Source of the DNA: Actinomadura meyerae
GTDB lineage: Bacteria > Actinomycetota > Actinomycetes > Streptosporangiales > Streptosporangiaceae
NCBI RefSeq assembly: GCF_900188445.1
Contig: NZ_FZOR01000003.1
Span: 62,001-126,000, forward strand
DNA length: 64,000 nucleotides
Direction of reading: 5' to 3'
In this document: positions 1 to 7,372 of the stretch, one piece after another
How the letters are laid out: every line of letters begins with the position of its first letter
How positions within the stretch are numbered: position 1 is the stretch's first letter
Made by a program: the position numbers and the translations under genes
Notes under the pieces: model-generated
Told to the model about the DNA's origin: nothing
What the model saw: only the letters and a program-made list of their open reading frames with translations
Databases searched by the model: none

Positions 1-596
1 ACTGTCCAGAATACGGGCTTCCTCAGCACCGTCGGCGACTAGTCCTACTGGCGTCAAGGCTTGGCCCTATAAAGATACCAGACGGAACTTACGCGCCTGG
101 AAGTTTTATTACGGTTAGAGATGCTATCGGCAACTTGCCCGCTATTGAGAATGGCGAGGTCGATCGCATCGATTCACTGCATCGGAGCCGCAATCTCTCG
201 GAAATCAATCTGAAGAGAATCCGAGCTTCCACACCTGGAGGAACGTGGGAGGATTGGCCTCCCGAGCTTCGAGCACCGTGTCATCGTCGAGCCACGGGGG
301 CCACTTTTCGAAGTGTTTATGCCCGAATGCTGTGGGACGATCCATCGCCAACGATCACTACGATGGCTTACAATTTTGGCACGGGGCGATTTGGGCATCC
401 GTCTCAAGATCGCGCTATCAGTTTGCGCGAGGCATCCATTCTGCAGGGGTTCCCCTTGGGGTATGATTTTATACCTCCCGGAGGCAAAGTGGAGTTTGCT
501 CCACTTGGGCGTCTTATCGGAAATGCTGTACCTCCTGTCATCGGGAAACTAATCGGCGCAACGATTGCGGAGCACATTAAGGATCGCTTCAGATAG
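1..596 (+). CDS. C5-cytosine DNA methyltransferase, 3' part
   Basis: Partial gene running in from the left edge; the open frame begins at base 3 and is open to the edge. About 197 C-terminal residues remain. It opens with the YGLPQHRRR block (motif VIII, QxRxR class), then a target-recognition stretch, motif IX (ISLREASILQGFP) and motif X (IGNAVPP). The catalytic PCQ loop and SAM-binding motifs must lie upstream. The product would transfer a methyl group from SAM to C5 of cytosine in a specific site. GC is clearly lower than in the neighbours, suggesting recent transfer. It ends in an 8-bp convergent overlap with the next gene. No restriction endonuclease is visible on this side. Confidence 0.93.
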   Translation, partial: CPEYGLPQHRRRLVLLASRLGPIKIPDGTYAPGSFITVRDAIGNLPAIENGEVDRIDSLHRSRNLSEINLKRIRASTPGGTWEDWPPELRAPCHRRATGATFRSVYARMLWDDPSPTITTMAYNFGTGRFGHPSQDRAISLREASILQGFPLGYDFIPPGGKVEFAPLGRLIGNAVPPVIGKLIGATIAEHIKDRFR

Positions 597-1317
597 TCTC
601 GCTGCCCTGCCAGACCCGGTCAAAGCTTTGTTGATAGGTGACGGCCATATCGTTCGGGTGGGTGTTGCGAAGGTGGAGCACCGGGGCGTGGGATGCGGGG
701 ATGCCATAGGCGTGGGGATTGATCAAAAGATCGTTGTCGGCTCGATAGATGGAGTTGTAGAGCACCGTGTCGTGTAGGCGGATCTCTACGTTATCGAGGT
801 CGCGGAGGGGTTCGTAGAGGACGAGGGCGTTGCGGATCTTGGCTGCTAGGGAGTCGCCAACGCCCTCGTCTGCGCCCCGTTCGGAGATGCGGGGGCCGTC
901 TGGGTTGCCGAGGAGGATGCGGACGGTGACGCCGTCTCGGGCCTTGTCGGCAATAGTTCGCATGACGCCTTGGTCTTCGGGGAGAAAGAGGCCGGCGTAG
1001 GCGAGGATGCCGATCTCATGACGTGCGCTGGCGAAGTGGTGTTGCCAGACGGCTCGGGGGACGGCCCAGCGGTGCGGGTAGGTGGCAAGGATCTGGGCGC
1101 CCGGTGGTTCGGGAAGCGGGCGCGGTGCGGAGAGCTGGGGCCATAGGTCGTCGGCGGTGTGGTCCAGGAGGTCACAAAGGGTCGCTCGGTGGCGGGGATA
1201 GGGGATGCGACCCAACAGCCAGCGGCGGACGGTCTTGGGGTCTACGTCGAGACGCTTGGCTACCTCCTCTTCGGTGAGTCGGGTCTCTTCGAGGGCTCGC
1301 CGCAACAGGTCGTTCAC
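589..1317 (-). CDS. XRE-type regulator with DUF5919 domain (copy 1)
   Basis: 242 residues. Residues 1-50 form an XRE helix-turn-helix (EEVAKRLDVDPKTVRRW); the rest is a DUF5919-type domain with a PLD-like look (VRILLGNPDGP, VLYNSIYRADNDLLINPHAYG) but no canonical HxK(x4)D pair. The GTG start at 1317 is preceded by gggagg at good spacing. A paralogue sits at 3709-4452, with almost the same central block (RGADEGVGD, AAKIRNALVLY). The likely role is element maintenance or transfer control. The tandem motif at 1359-1379 lies 42-62 bp upstream and may be its operator. The function of the C-terminal domain is unknown. Confidence 0.88.
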   Translation of the reverse strand: MNDLLRRALEETRLTEEEVAKRLDVDPKTVRRWLLGRIPYPRHRATLCDLLDHTADDLWPQLSAPRPLPEPPGAQILATYPHRWAVPRAVWQHHFASARHEIGILAYAGLFLPEDQGVMRTIADKARDGVTVRILLGNPDGPRISERGADEGVGDSLAAKIRNALVLYEPLRDLDNVEIRLHDTVLYNSIYRADNDLLINPHAYGIPASHAPVLHLRNTHPNDMAVTYQQSFDRVWQGSETI

Positions 1318-1358
1318 CGGACCTCCCGAGATGCAAGGTAGGACTGACGCTAGCAGAA

Positions 1359-1379
1359 GACGTCCCTAGACGTCCCTAG
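1359..1379. promoter_or_regulatory. Tandem 10-bp operator-like repeat upstream of XRE copy 1
   Basis: Two head-to-tail copies of gacgtcccta lie exactly one helical turn apart in the divergent region between the XRE gene (start 1317) and the gene starting at 1493. The same tandem occurs in reverse complement at 7764-7783 before the integrase, and in degenerate form at 4470-4489 before XRE copy 2. A binding site for one or both XRE proteins is inferred. Confidence 0.6.
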
Positions 1380-1492
1380 TTGCCGGTGGAGAGGTCCCGG
1401 CCTGCCAACGAGGCTTCTGGACACGCCCGAGGTGCCGCACCTGCGGTTTCTGGGCGGCCAAGTCCCCCAAGCAACCTCGTTGAGGAGGCTCC

Positions 1493-1855
1493 ATGTCCTT
1501 CGACCAGCCCCGTGAGACCGATGCAGAGTCGACGTCCTTCTCTGGTCTGAGCGCGGCCGAGGCGCGGTTGGCCGCGCTGGGCGCTCACCTGCGCGCACAT
1601 CGCCTCGTCGTCGAACTGACCTCGACGGGACTGAAGGTGCGCAACCTGGAAGCGCCGGGTTGCTGTGACGAGAACCCCATGCTGTCCGACAAGATCACGT
1701 GTCGGCCCTTCGACCGGGACGGTGGTCACCTCTGGTTCTTCGACTCGTCGGGGCATCCGATCACTGAGGCCGAGCGCATCGTTGACGCGGTGGTGTGGGT
1801 CAAGGGCAGGCTCGCCAACCGTGACGGCCTTCCTGCAACGGAGGGCACGCTCTGA
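1493..1855 (+). CDS. Hypothetical protein of the element
   Basis: 120 residues with no family I recognise. The ATG has a strong gaggagg site 5 bp upstream. The sequence is soluble with a well-formed alpha/beta pattern (LVVELTSTGLKVRN, GGHLWFFDSSGHPI, IVDAVVWVKG) and a CC pair at residues about 58-59. It is divergent from the XRE copy 1 gene and shares its control region, so co-regulation is likely. It could be an accessory DNA-binding or maintenance protein; nothing in the sequence fixes a function. Confidence 0.75.
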   Translation: MSFDQPRETDAESTSFSGLSAAEARLAALGAHLRAHRLVVELTSTGLKVRNLEAPGCCDENPMLSDKITCRPFDRDGGHLWFFDSSGHPITEAERIVDAVVWVKGRLANRDGLPATEGTL

Positions 1856-2164
1856 TGGCGCGGCCTGTTGGACGGCATCGGCGCACCTGCTCGCCGCCGA
1901 GCCCCTCCCGTAGGACCGTCAGCCCTCGCCCGCAGACGGACGCGACGGGGCGGTGGGTTGCTGTCTCCGCCGCGAGCAAGCCCACGCGCCACGTTGCTCC
2001 CCGCCCGCCTACGGCGAATACCGACGCCGGAGGCGGAAGGCATCGGCGTGGGCTTGCTCGACGCATCCTCGGCGCCTTTGTGGATCTGGGGTGAAGGTCG
2101 GAGGTGAGGTGAGGCCCGGAGCGGTCGCCGCTCTGGGCCTCGTGCGCGTGTGGTGGAGTGCGCG
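1856..2164. other. Structured non-coding region before the GntR gene
   Basis: No convincing gene. There are nested inverted repeats: outer arms of 15 bp at 1973-1987 and 2046-2060 (cgagcaagcccacgc and its complement), inner arms of 12 bp with one mismatch at 2005-2016 and 2025-2036 around an 8-base loop, then an independent hairpin at 2111-2141. It could be a structured leader or small RNA, a transfer or replication cis site, or a transcription-termination zone. Short open frames across it have poor codon bias. Confidence 0.55.
2111..2141 (+). terminator. Strong hairpin before the GntR gene
   Basis: Stem of 14 bp (gaggcccggagcgg with ccgctctgggcctc, one G-U pair in RNA) around a 3-base loop. 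No T-run follows, so it is terminator-like only in the actinomycete sense. It lies 24 bp before the GntR start and could end transcription from the 1493 gene or attenuate the GntR gene. Confidence 0.45.
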
Positions 2165-2617
2165 GTGACACGAGGGTCAGGTGCCACCTACCGAAAGATC
2201 GCTGAGGTACTGCGGGGACGTATTGCGGACGAGACCTATCCAGCGGGCGGGCGATTGCCTGGAGAGCATGAGCTGAGCAGAGAGTTCGCCGTTGCCCGTG
2301 ACACGGTGCGCCGCGCGCTGCGGGTCCTCCAGGACGAGGAGCTGGTCACGGTCGTGACGGGACTGGGCAGGTTCGTGCGATCCGACTCCGTAGAGAAGGT
2401 GCGGCCGACGTACGAGCGCATCGCGGCAGACCTCAGGGCATTGATTGAGAACGGCTCGTTGCCAGTGGGCAGTCTCCTGCCGAGTGAAGCGAAAATCGGC
2501 GACCGCTACGGTGTCGCACGGTTCACCACAAGGCGAGCGATTGAACAGTTGGAGGCCGCCGGGCTGGTGGAGTGCGTTCACGGTCGGGGACGGTTCGTGC
2601 TGCCAAGACGTCCCTAG
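2165..2617 (+). CDS. GntR-type regulator made of two winged-helix domains
   Basis: 150 residues from the GTG at 2165, which has ggag 6 bp upstream; GTG codons at 2150 and 2153 lack a ribosome site. Residues about 5-70 and 78-148 are two complete GntR winged-helix domains, each with the P-G-x-x-L-P-x-E-x-x-L pattern and an RRA recognition helix followed by a G-x-G-x-F-V wing. There is no FCD or UTRA effector domain, unlike KorSA-type GntR repressors. Likely role: repressor of transfer or maintenance genes of the element. The stop codon lies inside a copy of the gacgtcccta motif. Confidence 0.85.
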   Translation: MTRGSGATYRKIAEVLRGRIADETYPAGGRLPGEHELSREFAVARDTVRRALRVLQDEELVTVVTGLGRFVRSDSVEKVRPTYERIAADLRALIENGSLPVGSLLPSEAKIGDRYGVARFTTRRAIEQLEAAGLVECVHGRGRFVLPRRP

Positions 2618-2658
2618 ATGAGCCGTTGGCGTCCGTGGATGTCCAGTGACGTGCCCGT
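2607..2658. promoter_or_regulatory. Operator-like motif cluster upstream of the HD gene
   Basis: A perfect gacgtcccta copy (2607-2616) overlaps the GntR stop codon. It is followed by three degenerate 10-bp-phased relatives at 2629, 2639 and 2649, ending 12 bp before the HD gene start. The spacing matches the tandem motif at the XRE and integrase promoters. The HD gene has no obvious Shine-Dalgarno site, so its transcription start may lie close to this cluster. Confidence 0.4.
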
Positions 2659-2670
2659 AGCGTCAGAGAC

Positions 2671-3225
2671 ATGAACAGCACCGCCGAGTGGGCACGCGAG
2701 ATCGCACGTCATCACCTGGAGAGTGCGTTGCCGCGCCGCTGGGCGCACACGCAGGGTGTCGCCCGCCAGGCAAGGACTCTCGCACCTCTGCTCGGCGACC
2801 GCGCCGACTTGCTTGAGGCCGCCGCTTGGCTTCACGACGTCGGGTATGCGCCTGACCTGGTGGTGACTGGGTTCCATCCTCTGGATGGTGGACGCTTTCT
2901 GCGAGACGTTCACCGGGCGGACGAGCATTTGTGTGGGCTCGTGGCTCACCACACTTGCGCGGTTGTGGAGGCTCGGGAACGAGGGCTCGTTGACGAGTTG
3001 ACGAGCGAGTTCGGGACCGAGCCTCCGGAGCTTACGGATTCACTCATCTACTGCGACATGACCACGAGTCCAGACGGCGAGGAGTTGGCGGTAGAGGATC
3101 GGCTTTCGGAGATCCTGTCCCGGTACGGTGACGGTCATCTCGTCACCCGCTCCATCACTACGTCCTCCCCGTACATCGTTGGCGCCGTTCATCGCGTTCG
3201 GGATGAGTTGATGTCGCGCCGTTGA
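2671..3225 (+). CDS. HD-domain metal-dependent phosphohydrolase
   Basis: 184 residues. The HD signature is clear: an early H in RWAHTQGVARQA, then WLHDVGY with the His-Asp metal pair, then FHPLDG and LVAHHT histidines. HD proteins hydrolyse phosphate esters, often nucleotides; the substrate here is unknown. It has the same company (XRE/DUF5919 and Nudix) as the accessory module of other AICE-like elements, suggesting nucleotide housekeeping during transfer or replication. The start at 2671 lacks a clear ribosome site. It ends 5 bp from the convergent Nudix gene. Confidence 0.85.
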   Translation: MNSTAEWAREIARHHLESALPRRWAHTQGVARQARTLAPLLGDRADLLEAAAWLHDVGYAPDLVVTGFHPLDGGRFLRDVHRADEHLCGLVAHHTCAVVEARERGLVDELTSEFGTEPPELTDSLIYCDMTTSPDGEELAVEDRLSEILSRYGDGHLVTRSITTSSPYIVGAVHRVRDELMSRR

Positions 3226-3230
3226 GTCGG

Positions 3231-3707
3231 TCAGGTGATGACCGGCTGTTGCCTGTTCTCCAGATAGTGGCCGATACGAAGCTTCATCGATCGGTCCATC
3301 TGCCTGTCTGCGGCCTCGTCAGCGGGGATCCAGAGGACTTCGCTTGACTCGTCGCTCGGGCGAGGTTCGCCGCCTGTGGGGCGCCCTGTGAGCAGGATCG
3401 AGAACTCTTGGCGAACCTCGTCGTTGCTCGTGTAGTGGATCAAGTGCTTGGGGTCCGAGTAGATCCCGACGAGGCCCGTGATCTCGCAGTCGACGCCGGT
3501 CTCTTCCTTGGTCTCGCGGACCGCAGCCTGTGCAACGGATTCGCCCAGATCGATCGCGCCTCCCGGTACTGCCCAGTTGTCGTTGTCCGTCCGGCGAATC
3601 ATGAGGATGTCGCCGTTGTCGTTGGTGACGACGACGTTGACAGACGGGACGAGGCTGTTGGCTTTGGGCGCGTTGGGGTCGTCGTAGTAGTCGATCCTGC
3701 GGCCCAT
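3231..3707 (-). CDS. Nudix hydrolase
   Basis: 158 residues. The Nudix box is complete: GGAIDLGESVAQAAVRETKEE then TG, with the conserved G, E, REx(2)EE pattern that binds Mg2+ and the diphosphate. N-terminal beta strands (VNVVVTNDNGDILMIRR) fit the fold. The reaction would be hydrolysis of a nucleoside diphosphate linked to another group; the substrate cannot be read. It starts 1 bp after the stop of XRE copy 2, so the two form an operon. Nudix proteins are recurrent AICE accessory genes. Confidence 0.93.
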   Translation of the reverse strand: MGRRIDYYDDPNAPKANSLVPSVNVVVTNDNGDILMIRRTDNDNWAVPGGAIDLGESVAQAAVRETKEETGVDCEITGLVGIYSDPKHLIHYTSNDEVRQEFSILLTGRPTGGEPRPSDESSEVLWIPADEAADRQMDRSMKLRIGHYLENRQQPVIT

Positions 3708-3708
3708 G

Positions 3709-4452
3709 TCAGTCCCCCGGTATGGGTGTGGCGTTTTCCCAGACGCGTTCGAAGCTGTCGAGGTAGGTGTTCACCAGGTCGCCGCCGGCTATGCGGCGTA
3801 GGTGCCAGACGGGGGCGAGTGCTGCGGTGATGCCGTAGACGTGGGTGTTGACCAAGAGTTGGTCGTCGGCGCGGTAGATGGAGTTGTAGAGCACCGTGTT
3901 GTGGTACCGGAACTCGACGCCGTCTTGTTTGCGCAGGTTCTTGTAGAGGACGAGGGCGTTGCGGATTTTGGCGGCTTGGGCGTCGCCTACGCCCTCGTCT
4001 GCGCCGCGTTCGGCTACCTGGGGGCTGTCGGGGTCGCCAAGGAGGATGCGGACGCGGACGCCTGCTTTGGCTTTCTCGGCGAAGGTGCGTTGGATGCCGG
4101 AGTCTTCGGAGAGGAAGAGGCCGGAGTAGACCAGGACGCCGATGTCTTCTTTGGCTGCGGCGAACAGACGTCCCCACGCGTCCCTGGGAACCATGGTGCG
4201 GCGCGGGTAGATGGTGACCAGTTCGCTGCTGGAGGCCGCAGTGACTTGCTCGTTGGTGAGCGCGTCGGGCCACAGGAACGTCTCATCGACGCCCAGGCGT
4301 GAAGCCACTGCGTAGCGGTGCCGCCGGTAGGGGGTGCGGTCCTTGGTGATCCACCGTTCCACGGTCTTTTGGTCGACGCCGATCGACTCTGCGAGCGTGG
4401 CGATGGTCAGGCCCTGCTCTAGCAGTGTGGCGCGTAGGCGTTCGTTCGGCAT
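3709..4452 (-). CDS. XRE-type regulator with DUF5919 domain (copy 2)
   Basis: 247 residues, paralogous to the protein at 589-1317 over its whole length. The N-terminal helix-turn-helix reads LAESIGVDQKTVERW; the C-terminal domain repeats the RGADEGVGD, AAKIRNALVLY and LYNSIYRADDQLLVN blocks. The second copy is operonic with the Nudix gene. A pair of 10-bp-phased ggacgt half-sites lies 18-38 bp upstream. A further two-unit match (4167-4186) lies inside the coding sequence and may be chance. The two copies may cross-regulate. Confidence 0.88.
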   Translation of the reverse strand: MPNERLRATLLEQGLTIATLAESIGVDQKTVERWITKDRTPYRRHRYAVASRLGVDETFLWPDALTNEQVTAASSSELVTIYPRRTMVPRDAWGRLFAAAKEDIGVLVYSGLFLSEDSGIQRTFAEKAKAGVRVRILLGDPDSPQVAERGADEGVGDAQAAKIRNALVLYKNLRKQDGVEFRYHNTVLYNSIYRADDQLLVNTHVYGITAALAPVWHLRRIAGGDLVNTYLDSFERVWENATPIPGD

Positions 4453-4469
4453 GCACCCGTCCGGATCGC

Positions 4470-4519
4470 GGGACGTCCTGGGACGCGGTCAACCCTATGA
4501 GGACGTCATGAACACGTCC
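4470..4519. promoter_or_regulatory. Operator-like half-sites upstream of XRE copy 2
   Basis: gggacgtcct and gggacgcggt (4470-4489) repeat with a 10-bp period, followed by ggacgt at 4501 and an inverted acgtcc at 4514. They sit between the XRE copy 2 start (4452) and the divergent transfer genes starting at 4631, so both directions could be controlled. Confidence 0.45.
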
Positions 4520-4630
4520 AGTCATGTAGTGATCTCGTCCCGCTGGTCACGCGCACTCTCTTTCTCGTAGCCCGCTGAACGCCCGAGCCGCCCCCGCCGG
4601 ACACGGGCCGTACGAGAGGAGTGATCGCAC

Positions 4631-4855
4631 ATGATCCTCGTTCTGGCAGCGATCATCGCCGTGTTCCTCGCCGGTTCCACCTGCGGCATCTTCGCCATGC
4701 TCGTCATCGGCATCCACGCCGAAGAGCGCCGCGTGATGCGGAGCCGCTCCCACCCGTCCCGTCCCGACTCCTCCCGCGCTGGCGCGGTATCGCGGCGGCT
4801 GCTCACCACGCGCACGTGTGACGAGGCCCCGACGCGCGTCCCGGTGGGTCGATGA
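4631..4855 (+). CDS. Small membrane protein, spread-type
   Basis: 74 residues. An N-terminal transmembrane helix (ILVLAAIIAVFLAGST to GIFAMLVIGI, residues 2-27) is followed by a basic, Ser/Arg-rich cytoplasmic tail. The ATG has gaggag 9 bp upstream. It heads the run of small genes leading to tra, where AICEs encode spread (Spd) proteins that help plasmid DNA move between hyphal compartments. That role is by position and membrane character only. Its stop overlaps the next start (ATGA). Confidence 0.75.
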   Translation: MILVLAAIIAVFLAGSTCGIFAMLVIGIHAEERRVMRSRSHPSRPDSSRAGAVSRRLLTTRTCDEAPTRVPVGR

Positions 4856-5010
4856 GCGTGCGGATGCCGCGCCTTATCACCGACCACCGCTGCCCGTGCG
4901 GCGCGCGAGTCGACCTCGGCAACCGCAGGTGCCGCAAGTGCCGCGCCCGCGCCCGTTGGCTGCGGCGCGGACGCGGCTACCGGCACCCCGACCTGTGGCC
5001 GGAGGGGTGA
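4852..5010 (+). CDS. 52-residue zinc-ribbon-like protein
   Basis: A very short gene, coupled to its neighbour by an ATGA overlap and ending 4 bp before the next start. The protein has a CPCG pair (C14, C16) and a CRKC pair (C27, C30), a plausible four-Cys metal site, in a highly Arg-rich background (RARARWLRRGRG) ending in HPDLWPEG. It probably binds nucleic acid. Small Cys-rich basic proteins of this kind occur beside spread genes in other AICE-like elements. The tight coupling on both sides supports it as a real gene. Confidence 0.7.
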   Translation: MSVRMPRLITDHRCPCGARVDLGNRRCRKCRARARWLRRGRGYRHPDLWPEG

Positions 5011-5014
5011 GCGC

Positions 5015-5203
5015 GTGAACGTCTCGATTCCGCTGGTCGCCATCCTCGGCGCGGTGGTGTGGCTCGCGTGGCGCTACATGGGCCTGCGCGCCTGGCACGT
5101 GGCGGTGTGCCTGCTGTTCGGGTTCTTCCTCGCCGCGACCAGCGCCGCGCCGGACATCCGCCGGCTGGTGACCGTCCTCGTCCAGTCCCTCTCTCAGAAC
5201 TGA
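5015..5203 (+). CDS. Small two-helix membrane protein, spread-type
   Basis: 62 residues. The GTG at 5015 follows ggagggg by 8 bp. Two hydrophobic helices (IPLVAILGAVVWLAW and WHVAVCLLFGFFLAATSA) are joined by a short loop with WRYMGLRAW. Size, topology and position between a small membrane protein and tra fit a spread or mating-pore accessory protein. No homologous motif settles the function. Confidence 0.7.
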   Translation: MNVSIPLVAILGAVVWLAWRYMGLRAWHVAVCLLFGFFLAATSAAPDIRRLVTVLVQSLSQN

Positions 5204-5231
5204 CGTCCCGCTGGAAGGGAGTGATGCCCCA

Positions 5232-5576
5232 GTGCCCGACATCCCTCAGCACGTCAAGATCGACCTTCAGGGGGTCCGTGCCCGCAACCTCGCCGCCCGT
5301 GAAATCGTCTCTGCTCTGTCGGAGGCCATGCCGTACATCGCCGATCTGTGGCTTCGCCTCAATGCCGCGCTCGCCGACTCGCCCGCCCTGGTCTCCGAAC
5401 TGTCCCGGCTCACGGCCGAACTGGTGAAGGTGCGCCGTGACCGCGCGAACCTGGCGGCGGCAGGGCGCGCCACCCTCAAGGCCGCACGCGACGCCGATCC
5501 GGATCCGCTGTACTACCTGCGCGATGAGCTGCGCGCGCAAGGGCATCTACCGCCGGACGCGTGGGGGCGTTCATGA
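5232..5576 (+). CDS. Hypothetical transfer-region protein
   Basis: 114 residues, mostly helical and charged, with a likely coiled-coil in residues 55-90 (ELSRLTAELVKVRRDRANL). The GTG at 5232 has ggaaggga upstream. It is coupled to the translocase gene by an ATGA overlap, so a stoichiometric partner or accessory of the translocase is plausible. I do not recognise the family. Confidence 0.72.
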   Translation: MPDIPQHVKIDLQGVRARNLAAREIVSALSEAMPYIADLWLRLNAALADSPALVSELSRLTAELVKVRRDRANLAAAGRATLKAARDADPDPLYYLRDELRAQGHLPPDAWGRS

Positions 5577-7372
5577 GCCGGTCGCGGCAGATGCGGCGGC
5601 ATGCGCAGAAGATGCGCCGCAACGGGCTTCAACCGATGGTCATCATCGACCGCGACGACCAGTTCTCCGACGTCGCCGCTGTGCTGGTGGCTCGGGCGCT
5701 GTGGCGGTACCGGTCCGAACTCGCTCCCCTGTACCTGGTGACCGCGCTCGTCGTCTCGGGCCTCGTCCTGCACGTCGCGCGTCCGCACTGGTGGCCGTAC
5801 CTGCTCGTCCTCGCGACGGTCGCCGCGTGGGTGCTGGCCATGTTCGGGGATCGGTTCGGGCTCGCTCTCCGCACGGAACGGCTGTACGGCGCGGCCGTGG
5901 TCATGGGTGCCGGTGGGTGGCTGGCTGCGGTTACCGCGCTCGGTATCGCGTTCTCACCCCTCCTCCAGGTGCTCGCCGTGGGTGGGGGCGTGCTCGCCGT
6001 GCCGTGGTGGGTACATCGGCGCCGGCGCGCCAAGGTGCGTGTCGACCGACAGATCGCGGCATGGCCAGAGATCGCCCAGTCGATCGGGCTCGCCGGCTCA
6101 CGCGCACAATCCGCCGTGGTGGACGTGTGGGGATGGCGCGCACGCTTCGCCCTCGCGGGTGGCCAGACCATCCAGGACGTCACCACGAAAGTGCCCGCGA
6201 TCGAATCGGCACTCGGGACATTCCGCGGCGCGGTGCGCGTCTTCCCCACGCGCGACGACAAGGCCAACCGGTTCGAACTCCGGGTGCTCAACACCGACCC
6301 CCACGCCGATGCGATCCCATGGCCTGGACCGTCCGTCTCCTCCATCACCGAGCCGATCGACCTCGGACCGTTCGAAGACGCGACCAGCGCGCGTGTTCTG
6401 CTGCTGCGACGTCACGGGCTCATCGGAGGCGTTGCCGGCTCGGGAAAGAGCGGCGGAATCAACGTCCTGATGGGCAACCTCAGTGCCTGCCGCGACGTGG
6501 TCATCTGGGCCATCGACCTCAAGCGCGGCATGGAGTTGCAGCCGTGGGCGTCCTGCATCGATCGGCTCGCCACCACACCCGAGCAAGCCCGCGCCATGCT
6601 GCGCGATGCCGTGACGATTCTTGAGGCGCGCGCCGAGTGGCTCACAGCGAACGGCCGACGCGTCTGGGATCCGGCGCCCGAGGTGCCCGCGCTCGTCATC
6701 GTCGTGGACGAGTACGCCGAACTCGCCGATGACGCACCGGACGCGGCGAGCGACACGGATTCGATCGCGCGCCGTGGGCGTGCTGTTGCCGTGACGCTCA
6801 TCGCGGCCACGCAGCGCCCGACACAGAAGGCCATGGGCAAGGGCGCTGTCCGCTCGCAGATGGACGTCCGGGTGAGCTTCCGCGTCCGAGAGCGCAAAGA
6901 CGTCGACCTCATCCTTGGGCAAGGGATGCTTAACGCCGGATGGCACGCCCACACCCTCAACGCACCGGGCAAGTTCCTGCTGTCCGCACCCGAACACGAC
7001 ACGCCCCGACGAGGCCGCGCCTACCTGCTCACCGACGACGCCGTGAGCGAGGCCGCAGAGCGACATGAGGCTCTGCGGCCCGTCCTGGACGAGGTCTCGC
7101 GGCGCGCGCTGGACGAAGCCAGTGCGCCGCTTCTGCGGCCCGTCTCAGCGGCGTCCGTCCCACTGAGGCCGTCCAGGGAAGACCGCACCGAGAGCGTCCT
7201 GGGAGAAGCCCTGGACGGCGCGCCGGACGAGGGGCTTCCGATCGCTCACCTGCTCATGATCACCGAGATGAGCCGACCGACCCTCTACCGGCGCCTCAAC
7301 GAGCTAGTGAAGACCGGCCGCGCCGTCCAGGTCGGACGCGGCCGCTACAAGGCGCCCGACCACACTCCGTGA
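5573..7372 (+). CDS. FtsK/SpoIIIE-type DNA translocase (TraB-like transfer protein)
   Basis: 599 residues from the ATG overlapping the previous stop. Two to four transmembrane helices (about residues 52-67, 74-90, 105-147) precede an FtsK/SpoIIIE ATPase domain with Walker A GVAGSGKS (286-293) and Walker B LVIVVDEY (374-381). A C-terminal winged-helix region (about 548-599, RPTLYRRLNELVKTGRA) may play the part of the FtsK gamma/TraB DNA-reading domain. In this family a single hexameric translocase moves double-stranded DNA between mycelia; no relaxase is needed. It is followed at once by an inverted repeat and then xis-int. Confidence 0.93.
   Translation: MSRSRQMRRHAQKMRRNGLQPMVIIDRDDQFSDVAAVLVARALWRYRSELAPLYLVTALVVSGLVLHVARPHWWPYLLVLATVAAWVLAMFGDRFGLALRTERLYGAAVVMGAGGWLAAVTALGIAFSPLLQVLAVGGGVLAVPWWVHRRRRAKVRVDRQIAAWPEIAQSIGLAGSRAQSAVVDVWGWRARFALAGGQTIQDVTTKVPAIESALGTFRGAVRVFPTRDDKANRFELRVLNTDPHADAIPWPGPSVSSITEPIDLGPFEDATSARVLLLRRHGLIGGVAGSGKSGGINVLMGNLSACRDVVIWAIDLKRGMELQPWASCIDRLATTPEQARAMLRDAVTILEARAEWLTANGRRVWDPAPEVPALVIVVDEYAELADDAPDAASDTDSIARRGRAVAVTLIAATQRPTQKAMGKGAVRSQMDVRVSFRVRERKDVDLILGQGMLNAGWHAHTLNAPGKFLLSAPEHDTPRRGRAYLLTDDAVSEAAERHEALRPVLDEVSRRALDEASAPLLRPVSAASVPLRPSREDRTESVLGEALDGAPDEGLPIAHLLMITEMSRPTLYRRLNELVKTGRAVQVGRGRYKAPDHTP

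Noticed and set aside
1855..2094. 79-codon open frame beginning at the TGATG after the 1493 gene
   Set aside because: It runs across the nested inverted repeats, codon bias is poor and no ribosome site or conserved-looking pattern is seen; the secondary structure explains the region better.
4167..4186. Intragenic operator copy inside XRE copy 2
   Set aside because: The match to the 10-bp motif is partial, lies in coding DNA and is absent at the same place in XRE copy 1; kept only as a note in the operator finding.
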